A program made the translations under genes and the position numbers. A stretch of 64,000 nt of DNA from Varroa destructor (lineage: Eukaryota; Arthropoda; Arachnida; Mesostigmata; Varroidae): positions 66,293,282 through 66,357,281 of the forward strand of contig NW_019211454.1 of the NCBI RefSeq assembly GCF_002443255.2, given 5' to 3'. Each line of letters starts with the position of its first letter. The first letter of the stretch is position 1. The notes under the pieces were generated by a model that was not told where the DNA came from, did no database searches, and was given only the letters and a program-made list of their open reading frames with translations. This document shows, piece by piece, positions 14,041 through 27,360 of the stretch.

Positions 14041-14740
14041 GATCGTCGGTCCAACAAATTGCATTTTCTCTCTTATCTCCTTTTTTTATTCTTTTCCTGC
14101 ATCTCTCCCTCACAAATGCGCTGCTTTCGCTTAGTGCTTACTTTTTATCATCCGTATTCTTCTTGTTTCTAAGTATCGCTGTCTTTGACTTTTTTGCTTT
14201 CGCTCTCTGTCTTATTTCCCACTTGTGCTAGCCTTTTTTTTCAATGTCTTATGCCCTCTCTCTTTCTCTCCACTCTCTGACAGTCCAGTACCGTGACCAC
14301 TCGATGACTTGTTTTTCCGTCGTCTTCGTCCACTTGCCTCGGTCCACTTTTTCTTTTCCCTTATTGCTCACACATGCCTTCTCCAACCCATTTCGAATGG
14401 TGCAGAGAAGCTAAAGAATGAGCGATGGGAAACAAAGTAAAGCGCAGCAAGCCCTATCCATGCGAGATACTGATGGCGGTGCTGACTACTATGTGAACAT
14501 CAGTAACATTGGCACAAAACGATGACAAAGTTCGTGACAAAGTGGAGAGGGACAAGAATTGCGGGAGAAGATATGAATGAAAGTGGGCGATTGAAGAGAG
14601 GAACGACAAGGAGAGCGTAGCGAGAGAGAGAGGAGGGGGAAGTACCGGAGAGACGACGAAAGAGAACTTGGACAGGAAGGATGTGGGATAGAAAGACGGT
14701 ACTGGCATTGGTGGGGGTGGAGTAGAATAAGAACAAGGTT
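14041..14740. other. Pyrimidine-rich block switching to a purine-rich block
   Basis: The plus strand is dominated by C and T from about 14050 to 14398, then by A and G from about 14402 to 14738. The switch lies at about 14400. Three overlapping minus frames of 84-139 codons (14454-14919) are open because stops are rare in C/T-rich codons, and their Ser/Leu/Pro/Phe-rich products follow from that. The block sits in a GC-richer region (about 13900-15110) and might be regulatory or an untranslated exon. Confidence 0.6.
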
Positions 14741-15081
14741 GGGCTGTATCCTCCTATTACGACTGGCGTTGTCTTTTTTCTTCGTAAAAACATGACGACC
14801 GACAACAGCGACAATTTTCGTCGTCGTCGTTGACATTGTCCTTGCTGTCGACTACTAAACGCGACAAAGACGGCAAACGCAGTGAATCTTCCACCCACAC
14901 AGGCGGGCAGGAGCCGCACCAGCAGCGGCCGCGAGCAGTTGTTATATTTTTATCCGCAGCAATTTCGGCGAAGTCGCTTGCTCGAAGGCTACAGCAGGCG
15001 AAAAAGGAACAGATGGATACGATCGAGGATAGCGGCAATGGAAAGTACTACTGACATATCGTGGTACATTCTCATACGAAC

Positions 15082-15105
15082 TGCGTTTGCGTTTGCGTTT
15101 GCGTT
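15082..15105. repeat. (TGCGTT)4 hexanucleotide repeat
   Basis: Four exact TGCGTT units. Confidence 0.95.
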
Positions 15106-18100
15106 TTCATTATAAAGACTTGGATTTCTGACAGTTCTTATTGAAGATGCTTATGGGGAAAACCATGGTGGCAAAGTGACAGAACGAAGTCAAAACGAGA
15201 GCAAAACGAATCTGATTCGGAACGGTAAGAGGGTCACGTATACTACGGCTGTAACTCCTATTTAGGAATGTTTACGATGTACGTCGCGAGATTACCGTAA
15301 GATCTCTTTCAAAAAAGGACCGGGATATTCTTGCGGGCCATTGAGAACTGTAGAGTGACAGTTACGATAACGAGTGATGGAAAGAAAAAGTAGCCTGACC
15401 TTGTCGTTTATTACGTGTTAAATATCCTCCAACAAATAGTCGAATTACGTTAAGGTTTATTTCGACTTTGGGCAAAAGTGCCACCCTGGTAATGAGAGCA
15501 GGCCTTTTCAACGATGTGGACGAGTAGAAACGTTGAAATGAATAGGTATCGAGTATACTCTGCGTATGAATACAGTTATCAATATGCACTTAAGAATAAC
15601 GATAGTACAACAATATCCGAAGAAGTCAGATTCGTTTTGTGTGTGTGACTTGGTCTGTATTGAAAACATGCTTGCTGCAGGCGTTTTAGGGAAATTCTAT
15701 GGGAACGTTTTAAACCATTTTTATTGAGCTAGGATTCATTGAAAATGATCCGATGCTGTGCTGTTTTTCTCGAAACGTGTGTTTTACGTCCTTACTTCAG
15801 ACTATCGATTTTCTAATATGGTTACGGTATATATACCACAAAGGTATCAGCACGCTACAAACGACTTTTCAAAAAACGTTACGTAGATTTAATGAGGCCC
15901 ATTGAAGGCCCAATATATAATTGTGCTGGACGTAAAATTCTATAGTGCAATTGAGCAATTAGAGCTGAATGCGTGTAATTTAAATATGACTACCGGCCAT
16001 TTGTAAAGTGCAAAACCCGTCGTATGCAGCGGTCACTGCGCTTGGATGTATGCAAGTGTATTTTCAGTTTTCCCTTAGCCACAAAGCTGAGAAGACTCGA
16101 GAGGCATTGGAAGGCCAGGCCCAATTTCAGTACGATTACTGTTATTGTGGTTTGGCAATATTTACGTTAACGATATTTTAACCTGAGCGAGCCGCACTGT
16201 TACCTAATTGAGTGTTCAACAAAAACATATAAAAATTTACAATAAAAATACAATAAAAATTTATTGCTCAGAATCTGTTTTTAGAAGCATGGCATACTGC
16301 ATTTTTCTAGCTCTATGACCAGCATCGCAAATTACCACATACATCTGTGAACTCGTTCAAACATTACAGCATCACACGGAGCTCATTCAACAGATAACGG
16401 CCAGCGTAAAGCAACAGAAACGGCTGTCTTACTTACTGTCAGTATTCAAGCTCATTTGCCTTCAGGCACGGCTGCTACTGAAGCGACAATTGCATCCCCG
16501 GGACCGCCTCGGTACTTCCAAAAAGAAGACAGCTTCAGGCCCAGTTCTTCTTTTTTGCCCCATAACGGGCACATTACACAACCAATACTGCCATAAGCTA
16601 CAATTTGGCGGCCACTACGTGATAATCTGCCTTTACTTCATGAAGGCAGCGGCATGACTGAATTCACTTTCGATAACAACGGCGACATCCGGACGCAATG
16701 ATGAGGGCCATGGGTGTCTGGTGGTAAGCTGATACTCCTTCAAAATCCTTGCTTGAGTTGTTTTTCTTTTCGGGGAGATGGGAAGGATAGAGGTGTTCGC
16801 AGGAGGGTTCAAGACACAACGACTGAATAAAGGACTAGTGTACGCTGCGCCCTTTTATAAAGGGTGCCGCTGAAGCAATTCTCTACTGGGAGTTTAACCC
16901 AATTTCTCCTACATCAGGTATGCGACTCGCTTGATTCACCACCGTCATCGTTCCGTCATTGTCACCCTCCTCGCCTTTCTCGTCGCAAGGCGTGACCGTA
17001 AGCTTTCAGAAATCGTTGCTTATACATAACGATTTCGCCTTTTTGCTTGTTTCATGGTTTTTACCTCAGTTTTCTGTAAGCTCGTCCTCTCACCCGTACC
17101 TGCTACCACTTGGCACACCTGTGTAACTTCTTTTACGATGCCACACATATGCGGAGTGTTACTGAAGCTCCTCAATAGTCGAAGGAGAGCAATGAACTCG
17201 GGGACCACCAAATGAGATCAGGAAAACAAAAACAGGAGGAAAACCTGTATAATTTAAACTAGTCGTATGTTGTGTGCATATTTGCCCATGAGCTTGCGGG
17301 CGCTCATTTAACATTTTTTCCTACCAAAGTTCGCTGAGAACGCTAGCAACGAAACAGGAAAAGCTAAGGCTTTCAGTAAGGCGGTTCCGACCAGAGAGTG
17401 ACGACCCCCTATCCGCTCAATACCTGTTTCTCGTTGTTCGGCATTGACGACGACTTCGCGTCCATCGACAATAAGGAATGAGTGCCTAAGCCAAACAGAC
17501 TGGTAATGCACTATCAGAGACACATTATGTGAATCTAGATGGCAGAGCTGGGCGTTCTTGGGTAAAAGGAGCGTTAGAGGAGGAGACTAGTCTCCGCGAA
17601 TATGATTGTAGGAGAGCGCAATTGTAAAAGTGAGTTAGTTGTAGAATCGCTCTCAGGAAGGGCGTTGCAGTACGAAAGATACAGAGTGCTCAAGAGAGTG
17701 ATGTAGTGGAGGATTTAAATCGTGGCGCGCACCTGCTTAATGTCAATGTGGGTGATGGCGCGTGTTCCACAACTTTGGTGCAGCACCGTCACTCCAGCAC
17801 ATGTTGACCGCTGTGTAGGTAAGCGGTGTGTGCTTCAGCTCCGAGCATACCCACCACCATCGGAAGTACGATCGCCCGCATGAGGTCTGTTATTCCCTGT
17901 CCCTCACTATTCCTCCTCAACCCCGCCCCCTCCGGTCATTTCTCTCTTTCTCTGCCAAGCGGATTTTCGATAAAACGTGTTTTGCAACACCGAGCTCCCC
18001 ATGTGTATTTCTAAGCTACGTCGTTTTCTATCTGTGCATTCAAGACTCACCTGGATGTGAGCCAATCCACACATGCAGCTTGTAACCCTCGCTTTACTCC

Positions 18101-19424
18101 TGTATGGCTTCACGCAGGTCGACAGGCAGGTATACTTGGCGCCGCCACAGCACTACCCGCATTATTGCTTATTAGCCTTCAAATCAAATTGCAGCGAAAG
18201 ATGGTGCATGACGTTTGCAAGCGGAACGGAACCAATAGACTAGTGATGGGGTTAGAGGCGCCCACATAGGGTCGGTACATTGGAAAATCGCTCGTACAAC
18301 CCGCTCTATACGATTTCGTTGTTCTCGCAACTTGAGTCTTCATCAGAAATCGAGTTTGTAGTAATGGATTCTGAAAAATGCGTGCGACTAATGGCCAGAC
18401 TTCATATTGAGCCCGGAAAGAAAACAATACACGAACATTTAGAAAACGTTTTCAATATTTTTTTATCTCATAAAAAAGATTTTGTCACGGGACTCGCAGA
18501 GTATCTACTGATTTTTAAATATTAACAGGCTTATGCCAAACATGATATAGAACGATAACTTTCTTATTTTATAGAAACAATCTTATATACTTCCTTGATT
18601 TTCATTATCATTTTATCGCGATGACTCTTTTTAAAAACCTGAATTACTCAGGATCGATTATAATTATAACTATATTATTTTACTTTTGTTAGCAAATAGT
18701 TTCGTCGTTATATTCATATATATTGTAATCACTAGTTTAACAACAAACGTCCCCTACACTCAGGTGAGACAGCTTCCAAAGCAAAGCATACCATATTGAC
18801 GGCTTTTCGACATAAAATCATTAGAAATACGTAGTCCTTTAGTGATTCAAAGGAAACTGAAACGAAAACAACTCGGTTATTATGCCCATAAAAATGTGTG
18901 TCTTAGCTGTTTCTCTCTCAGTTTATTTCGTTGTGTGTTGAAGCGCCCCCATTACTCAAACTGTAATCACACCCATCAAACGGTTACAGCTTCATACCAC
19001 TATTTGCAACCGATAATCATTTTCTCAGCTAAGCACGTATTTTCACATAAAGTTTTGTCCACTTAAGCCTGCATTTGTATTCTCAAAGTCAACCAAACTA
19101 TTTACATGCGCCTATGACTGGTATCAGTTTGTGGTACTGAATAAAACACTCGGATAATTACTAGGTCCAACTGCATTGCAACATCATTATTCCATGCAGC
19201 GTTTTTTGACAGAGGTTTTGACGCAGGTCCTGTATGTCGAAAAAACAGTGAGTCCTGAATGTTTGTTTAGGCGTTAGTTGAATTCCTTTTCCAACTGAAG
19301 AACACACTGATTTTGACATCGTTGCCCTACATAGATAAGAGTCATGACAAGAATCTTAATCCAGTCCAAATTTAACTACTAACCCCTTGCTAAGTTCTGT
19401 AATGGATAATTTTCCTAGAAATTG

Positions 19425-19442
19425 TTTTTTTTTTTTTTTTTT
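19425..19442. repeat. T18 homopolymer run
   Basis: Eighteen T residues, A18 on the minus strand. Confidence 0.95.
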
Positions 19443-22400
19443 GTATAATATGGATTTTCGTTTAACTGTAATGATTCAGGCTTGAGTGTGACTTCGATTC
19501 GACCGTATATTATATTGTGGTGACTACAAGCTGGCTGGAGGTTCACAAGGGTCTACGGTCGTATTACGATTTAGAAATTTAGCTGTACCATACCTTAAGT
19601 CCTAGTCTGAGGAGGCAATTCGCCGACCTGCTGCAACTTTTGAATAGCGATTTGCTGATTATGCTTCGTTTCGGCCACTTCTGCTTCCGAAGCCTCCCGT
19701 TTGGGAGCTTCCGAAGTACTCGTTCCATAGCCCCGACTCCCAGAGCCTGTCAACCTGGCTGCCTGCCAAACACCAGCGATGCCTCTGCTTTTTAATCCGG
19801 TATGACAATGCGGACAAAGAAGCTTCTGACGTCGAAGTTCACAGACACGAAACGGCGCAAAAGCTTCAACTGCTTGAGAATACTACTAAAAACGATCGTT
19901 CACAACTTTGGGCTGGGATGTAAGTTTTGCGTACATATACATATAAGGCACGTTACACTTTATCTAAAAGCATACTATATAAATAGATAGTCTGGAACTA
20001 CATTACTGTATTGTTGCACAGGGCATAATTCAATTTAGCCGTCGGTGTTTTTGTTACGTTTTTTTAGGCAGCTAGTACCTAGACGCCACAAAACGTGTAA
20101 ACACTAGACATATCTAGCGATAGTGAGTGCGATTATGTACGTTTACCTCCTATTCTGGACAAAACGGATTAAAAATTATTGCTAGTACTTCTAGCAGTTT
20201 TGACAGCTTAGTTTCCGCGTGTTGTATACACAGCATTACATTCAAATTAGAAGACATGGCACACGTGGCTATGTGAGATGAGTGAGACGTCCTCGGCCCG
20301 CTTTACGGACCTGCAAAGATAACGAACAAAATAAAGGCTCTAAAGGTTTATATAGTATGCCTACAGTAAGGAATACATTTTTAGGCCATACCCAGTCTAC
20401 GAAATTGATAAGAAATAATTTGCTGAATTATAGAAATTTTTATAAAATTTCGATATGCCCCTCAACATTTTAGTGCGGATGTCGTTCGCCGGGATGTGTT
20501 CATGAAAGATTTTTTGACACGCTACTTCGAATTGCCCCGCTGTTTGATCGTCTCGACGAAAAAACGTCGTGGAAGCATTTCCAAAAATAACGAAACTAAA
20601 GTAAAGAATTTTTGATTTGTTAAACTGCTACAAAATATCCCACGGAGAAAACTTACGTGCCAGTATAATTGGTACATACAGAAAAAATAGCTAGCTACAT
20701 CATAATAGATTGTCCAGACACACAATATATATATATGCGTGTGTGCGTGCTTTTTAATTAAATTAATGTGTATTGCCCAATGATAACAAATCAGTTACTT
20801 GAACGTTATTTATTAACTATACCTTATATTAGAGATCTCCAAACCTAAACGCAAATACACAAAGACGCTTTAAGCGTTCCTTTCTACACACGCTAGCTGT
20901 TTGATCGTATCCTTTAACACCTACAATCAGCCTTCTCTAATTATCTTCCAAAAGTAAACTAAGATAATTTCTGGAAATTCCAACAGCACGCTGGGAGTCC
21001 AATGGAAGGCAAGGTGTGAGCACGACAAAAAGCCACACAAATTTGTTTGCATGCAATTTGGACGTCTGTAACAACGTCATGGGCCATAAAAGTCGCCGAA
21101 GAAGTAGGCCTAACGACAACCCGCACAGCAGTAGTGGAAACCGAGGCGCATATAAATTTGCTATATTTGTTTCTGTACAATCTTGTAACGCGTGATAAAT
21201 TGTATAGTACAGATGCACGTCTAAAATACTTGCTATGTTTTGATACCTTGACATTATAGCGGAGCGAAAATGCTGCGTTTAGGTCGGCGTTTACTTATTC
21301 CATGTAAAGCTCTACTTCTATGACGGGTAGCATGACGTTACGTTTGATTAACAATGGGAGTGTATATTATTGTTGAATCGAAGACTAAAAAACCGTTTAT
21401 CTAGCATTTTTCTGTCACTCACTATAGATAAGGGGACCATTTTGATATCAACTCATTTCCAGAGTTAATTCATTGTTTTCTCTTTTTAGGGTACGCTAAC
21501 GTGTTTATTCATGGGCATGGTTCACGTAATTTTGTCCGTTTTTTTATTTCATTAATTTTATATTTTCTACATCTTATTATAATATAATTAGTTAAATTAG
21601 CAATGATAACTGTTTGTATTTTATTGTAGCCGAAACGTGGAGCTATTCCATCTTAAAATATGCTTCAATATATAGTTTAGTCTAGTTTTGGCCTTTGATC
21701 CAGGATTGTTGTGAAAAAGATGTCCGTTTTATAGGCGGGCATTCTCGTATTATTTGGCAGTTATTATTATTATTATTTATATTAACAACGCCTTCATGTC
21801 GTTGTTTGCCCGCCTGTAAAAATGTGCCTCTCCTGTAGGATATAAAAATACGGCCGCTAAATGTAATCAGTTTTCTTTCGAAGTAGATCAGGACGGCTGT
21901 AACAAAACGTAATCGGATGTATTTGTATTACGAAGTTACCTTGTAACGTTATATTGACATGCTTCAAATTAGCCTATATTAAACGAAATTATAGCAGAAT
22001 AGAAAACTTCGTCGACTATCGGCGCCTGCAACGTGTTTGTGTACTTAAGTACATGCGAGGAACGCTTCTACGACCAAGCTAGCCTAACTTGTGGAATCGA
22101 CGCCTGAGCGGTTACTAGCAAATATCTTTTTTTTTCAGGTAATTAACAGGGATCTTAGAGGTTAAACACACTAGTAGGAGCTATATGATGTTTAGATAAT
22201 TTTCAGAGAATTCCGAGGCTGCTCAGTTTTACTTATTCTACGCTCAGTATACTCCACTTTGATCCTTATCTGGACAGGAAATTGTCGCGGAACCCATAAA
22301 GTCTACTTTACCTCGATGCTTTTTAGTCTTCGAACCGATAATGGTAGCAATGATGGATGTTGATGAGTCAGTCATAGTAAGAGGCATCAATCCGAATCTG

Positions 22401-25400
22401 TATTTGAGCGGCGTTATGACGAAAAATACAGATCGACTGTAATAGCAGCTTCAAAGAACAGACACATTTTCGCCGCTTAATCCGTGCGGCAGGTAGTTCC
22501 TTCGGTCTTCGTATCGACTCCTTGATCAGCTAGAAATCAATATTGACTGGCATCAACACCCGGATAAGCCAACGTCCAAGCTAGCAATGCACTATAATAG
22601 TACCCGAGATATATTATGGCGTTCGCTAAAAGTGACCAGGTTTTATAATAGTTACCAATGCGCCCCCGAAACCCCATGTCGAAGCGTGAAGGCGACTTGT
22701 CTGCATCCTCAAATATCTGAAAAGAGAATTTTATATGCATCACCTAGCAGATTACCGCTTACAACATCGACTAACAACGATCTACCACTAGAAAAGTCAG
22801 CAGTAGTCAACGATAAAAACCTTCGTATGGGACATATAAACAGCGGCTGGCTGAAAAGGCACTTTTTTCACTGATACGCGGACAAGCTTATTGCTTACAT
22901 GAACGCCCCTATAACTTGAAACTGACAAAACTCATTGAAGTGTAAAATACGTGCTCGTATTTGAGCCTCAAACTAAAACAACGATCTATCATGTAAAGAA
23001 ATGTCGAAGTAACATGGCTGATCGTAACTTGATGGCGAACGAATTGAATTTTACGTACGATATTGGTGTTAAACGTTACTTCGAACGGCAACACTGACGA
23101 CGAAGCAAGGTGCGTCTACGCCTTGAACTGTCCCACGTGTTACACGTCTAGTAGATACACACGTTAGCGTCACGCCATCACAAGAATACGCTGCTCCAAT
23201 AAAAAGTATCTGACATCTATAAACCTTAAGATCGAACAAGAGGTCATATCTGCAATAGCTTAAAAAAAAAACAGATTCATTCATCTTGTTTGTCACACAT
23301 GTACTAAGCTAGAGAAGAATTCATCGCGTTTCTTGTTATTGAGTACGACTATTAAAAATTGGATTTTCTTTACATATAAGCTATAATAATAGCCTTGTAG
23401 CATATCATCCTGCACAGGAAATATGGAGACGTTATACACGAAATGTAAGCTGTTTACTCAAAGTGCCTGAATTCTGATTTCTCTCAATTTCAGGCCTTCC
23501 TTCACTAGCTTGGAAAAGGGGCCGCGCTCATGTCTAAAAATAAATAAAGTGGATTTACCATGGGTTACTCGGTGTAGACGATTCCGCTTGTACACCACTA
23601 AATTTGGAAATAGTCAAATCGATAGCAATCCCTATAGACATTCAGTATACGAGTAGATCATAAAGCTTAAGGGGTGTTTGCTATTGTCAAATCGCAGTAC
23701 AAGAAGCCAACCCAAACCTAGAGCCAACCTGTAAGATCTATGGACCTAAATGATGACACATGCTCGAATAATATCATTTACTTGACAGTGTTTTCACTCA
23801 TTACGAGGGTGCTTAATCGTAGCTACATGTCTCCAAGGCTTAGAAGCGAAGTAATAAAGATATCCTCAATCGTTCGACTGTGGAGAATAAGCGAAGTCGA
23901 CAGCATCGTGATGACTGTCGACATGAGCCATGTCTAACGTAACCATAAATATTTCCCATTTGTCATTCGTTTCACAGGCGCCTCCATCTTTCAAAAGCGC
24001 TTTCCTATGCATACAAGTGTTGCGTTGCTAAATGAATGTAATACAATGCGAATACAAGCTTCCTAGGTCTAAGTGTGCCACTATTCCGTCCATTCCGACA
24101 GTTATTTAACATCGTTAGAACTTTATGTGATGAATATGTTTTAGTGCAAAATTTTACAATAAGCACTGAGGTATATGACGAAAAGCTTCAAAAATGACGC
24201 CTTACTTCTTTTAGTCGAATTCTAGTGCTTATTGGCTTCTTAGTCTGGTAGTGAAGCAGCACACGTCTCGTGTGTCAGGTTATTTTTTCTCATAGTGCAT
24301 CAAAGAGTCTAGAGATCTACGCACATCTTAAAGCTGTTCTAATCGTGTCACTCCCCACTGTTTTGGCATCGGGCTGACAGCTGGGCCGGAAGTCGCCTCT
24401 TGAGACGCAGACGATCATTATTTGGGAGCTAGCGATCCTGTTTTTTCAGCCCGCGTGCCAGCAGATGAGGCTACTCTAGAACACTCGGCCATTTGCGAAT
24501 CCCCTTTTGAAGAGCGAAGGAAAACCCATCTACGCATAAACGAACTTGATGCCCTCATTTTGACATGAGCTTCGTTTGGATCAACAGAGCTAGCACAACT
24601 CCAGCCCAGCTGCGCTGTTCTCATTGTTGGCCTCACAATATCGAAACTCCAATATCGAAACTGGACAGTCAGTAGAATGTAATGCACAGCACAGCCGAAT
24701 TGTGCACAATAGCACCCCTCTTTTCATGCCACACTCCTTTGCGTCGATTCTTTATATTTACACCTCCACTTAAAAGAATACCTTAAACCAAACGCTTGCC
24801 CTTGTGAAGCACATGAACTGACAGAAGAACGATCTTGTACAGCTGCCGAGCCATAGACAACAATAGCTTGAGCAAAGGTATCGATAGCAGGAACATCTAT
24901 GGACGATAGCCCTGGGCAAAAAAACGAATCGTAATTTTCTCTTAAGTGATCAAGGTAAAGCAATTTGTTGGCTGGCACCTTGGTACAATCCCGTCGCTCT
25001 ATACTTTAGCCTGTATGTTTTGTCAGCGCCGAAGGTGTAACAAGCGAAGACGTACCTTTATATGATGAGTGATGACGATACAGTTGCACTATGGTAGTAG
25101 CTAAATACAGCAAGAAAAATAAAATAAAGAAAGTCGGTTGATGATTCCGCAATGCTCTTATCAATTATTTCGCCCTTCTCATATTATTCGCCCCTTTGTG
25201 TGCTATACTGTTTTATCCTTGTTCAAGGCAGCGAAGCGGGCATTTTTTACCTGAGCTCCAGTTCAGATTCACGGATAGCCAAGCCTTTTGATGATTGGCC
25301 ATTTATGTCCTATTAGAAATAAAATACCTGAACATCAACGAGGACGCCAACATGACTTCTTGTTAGGTGATAGTGAAAACAATTTGATAAATAAATTTAG

Positions 25401-25424
25401 GAATTAATGGTATCAAGCCGCAAG

Positions 25425-25458
25425 CTCTGGAAAAGTGGAGCCGCTGGAAAGTGGAGCC
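25425..25458. repeat. Short tandem duplication around GCTGGAAAGTGGAGCC
   Basis: Two adjacent near-identical units, CTCTGGAAAAGTGGAGCC and GCTGGAAAGTGGAGCC, differing mainly by one A. It looks like a recent local duplication. Confidence 0.75.
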
Positions 25459-26408
25459 ATCCTTTAAATAATTTTTAGATATTATATATCGCAAAAAATA
25501 AACACTTAGTAAATTTGTGATCATGATTGTGCATGACTGTCGTCAGGTACTTTTATAAATCCAGTCTCGGAAATCGTTAGATTCTCTTAAATTAATGATT
25601 TTGTCATACTTACCTGTTGAAGACTTCGAGTTCTGAGTATTGGAAATTTAACAGAAGTATACCTCATTCGAACACAATCTACCAGATGACAGCTGTAAGC
25701 TCTGACAGTTGAATCGCAGTGTTTACAAATGTTGTGTTTGTGAGTTCTTACCGAGCAAATCAAAAGATGTCATGTAGAAACGTTCGCCGATCAAACGCGA
25801 TATGTATTGGGGCTACAGTAGCTTAAACCAAATAAGCCCTTGGTAAACGACCAACGTTAACTATTTCTAACCCCACAGTTTGTGGGGCTAAACGCAGGAA
25901 AGCAATCGTTTTGATGGCTGTGCAAAACTTAATCTACGCCGCAACCGCCAAGCCCGGTGTGAAGTGTTTGGAGAAAAGAAAAAGGGGCGGGGGGGGGTCA
26001 TCGACGATACCACTGACCATCAATTACATAGTGGTGCAGAAATGAGACCAGATTAACGCCCCACTGACCAGCCTTATCATAGTTTCCCTCATAATATCGA
26101 AGCCTCTTTTTTTCCTAGCAATGTATAGGTCCGTACGAAACGCGTCACCAAAGGGATAACTCGCAATGGAATATCGCTGACTATAGCCTCCCGTAGGTAC
26201 GAGACGAGTATTATACCCGCCGCTCTCAAATAATGGCAAACATCGGTAGTGAAATGCAGCAGGGATGATTTGACTCTGAGCAGAGCTAAACCAAGGGAAG
26301 AAGAGAACGTGAACAGAAGAAATGGGAAGCTTGACGCTAGGTAGGTCGATCTAAGAGGAGCAGATCACTTCACTCTGGGAGCATTAGTAGCGTATGAGCC
26401 ATATAAGC

Positions 26409-26411
<3 letters not shown>

Positions 26412-26446
<35 letters not shown>
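26412..26446. repeat. (AT)17 microsatellite
   Basis: An uninterrupted AT run of 35 nt. It encodes the Ile-Tyr alternation in the minus frame that covers it. Confidence 0.95.
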
Positions 26447-26448
<2 letters not shown>

Positions 26449-26519
26449 TTCCACAGATAGGATACGACGTCGGCCAACCCTGTAATATATGGATATGTCT
26501 GCCATTAGTACTGCTGCTG

Positions 26520-27360
26520 CTTATAGTTATGGAAGTAGCGGAAAAGGAGGATCGGATCTGGCTTGGGTAGAAGCAGTTGTAAGGATTCAGTAGAAGAACG
26601 CGGTTCCCTTCGCTCGTCACTAAGACGAAAACGAAGCTATTCCCCTTCCTCTCTCTCCGTTTTCTCCGCTCTACACTTTGCGCCCCATCCTAGCCGCCCT
26701 GATTCAGGCCACTCTTTCGGTCATTCGATAGCCATTAATTTGGATTCGATCTGGCCTCTAGTTGACATGGCGTGCCTGCTTTCGTAAGCAATGCGCTAGA
26801 GGCGAGGTGAGAGGATAGGGGACTAGCACGATTCCAGTGGGTTGGGTCTACCCTCTTATATGTCGGAGTGTGTCTGCTACAGAGTGGCAGAAACTGACAG
26901 AGCTTCACAACGCATGAGCAGCAATAAAACGGGGGAGGATGGCAAAAACTTGGTTGTGGAGGATTGTTTCACTAGTTGTCGTTGTTGACGCTACTGGCAT
27001 TGAGAGTGTATTTATATTGTTAGAACAACTAAACCAGCAAATCGAGCGCAGTAGATCGGCCGAAAAGAAACGTAGAAGCCGAGTACCATATAGAACTCAT
27101 AATAGTCGCTCGCAGATGACCGTAGCTTCGCATCCATAGTGCTGCCTGTTGAGGCACAACGACATAACGGGAGCGAAGTTGTAGCTAACCATGGATCAAA
27201 GTCGCAACTGTGGAGCGCAGCGTAGTAACAGCGGCGGCAAGCAGAAGAACAACTATTGAGTTGGGTTCCCCTGAACGGCGACGGGAACAACGCGAGCAAA
27301 AGCTGATGCTGGTAGTGGTTTACCAGCGTCGCAATTTCGTGTGGGATGAGGGTGGGTCAA
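26520..27360. other. GC-richer island, no gene recognised
   Basis: Includes a pyrimidine-rich run at about 26640-26700 and purine-rich runs near 26790-26940. Frames at 26563-26787 plus and 27012-27299 minus show no motif. Confidence 0.35.

Larger units (their letters stand above)
15111..26411. other. Non-coding stretch, nothing recognised
   Basis: AT-rich, with an 18-T run at 19425-19442 and TTA repeats near 21760-21780. A 9-bp inverted repeat lies at 21733-21741 and 21807-21815. Many short frames occur, the longest about 105 codons (20937-21254 minus). Two minus-strand frames in tandem (24418-24687, 24724-24978) were checked and show no motif. Confidence 0.55.

Noticed and set aside
14454..14919. 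Three overlapping minus-strand frames (84-139 codons)
   Set aside because: Openness in all three frames reflects the purine/pyrimidine skew; the products are Ser/Leu/Pro/Phe low complexity.
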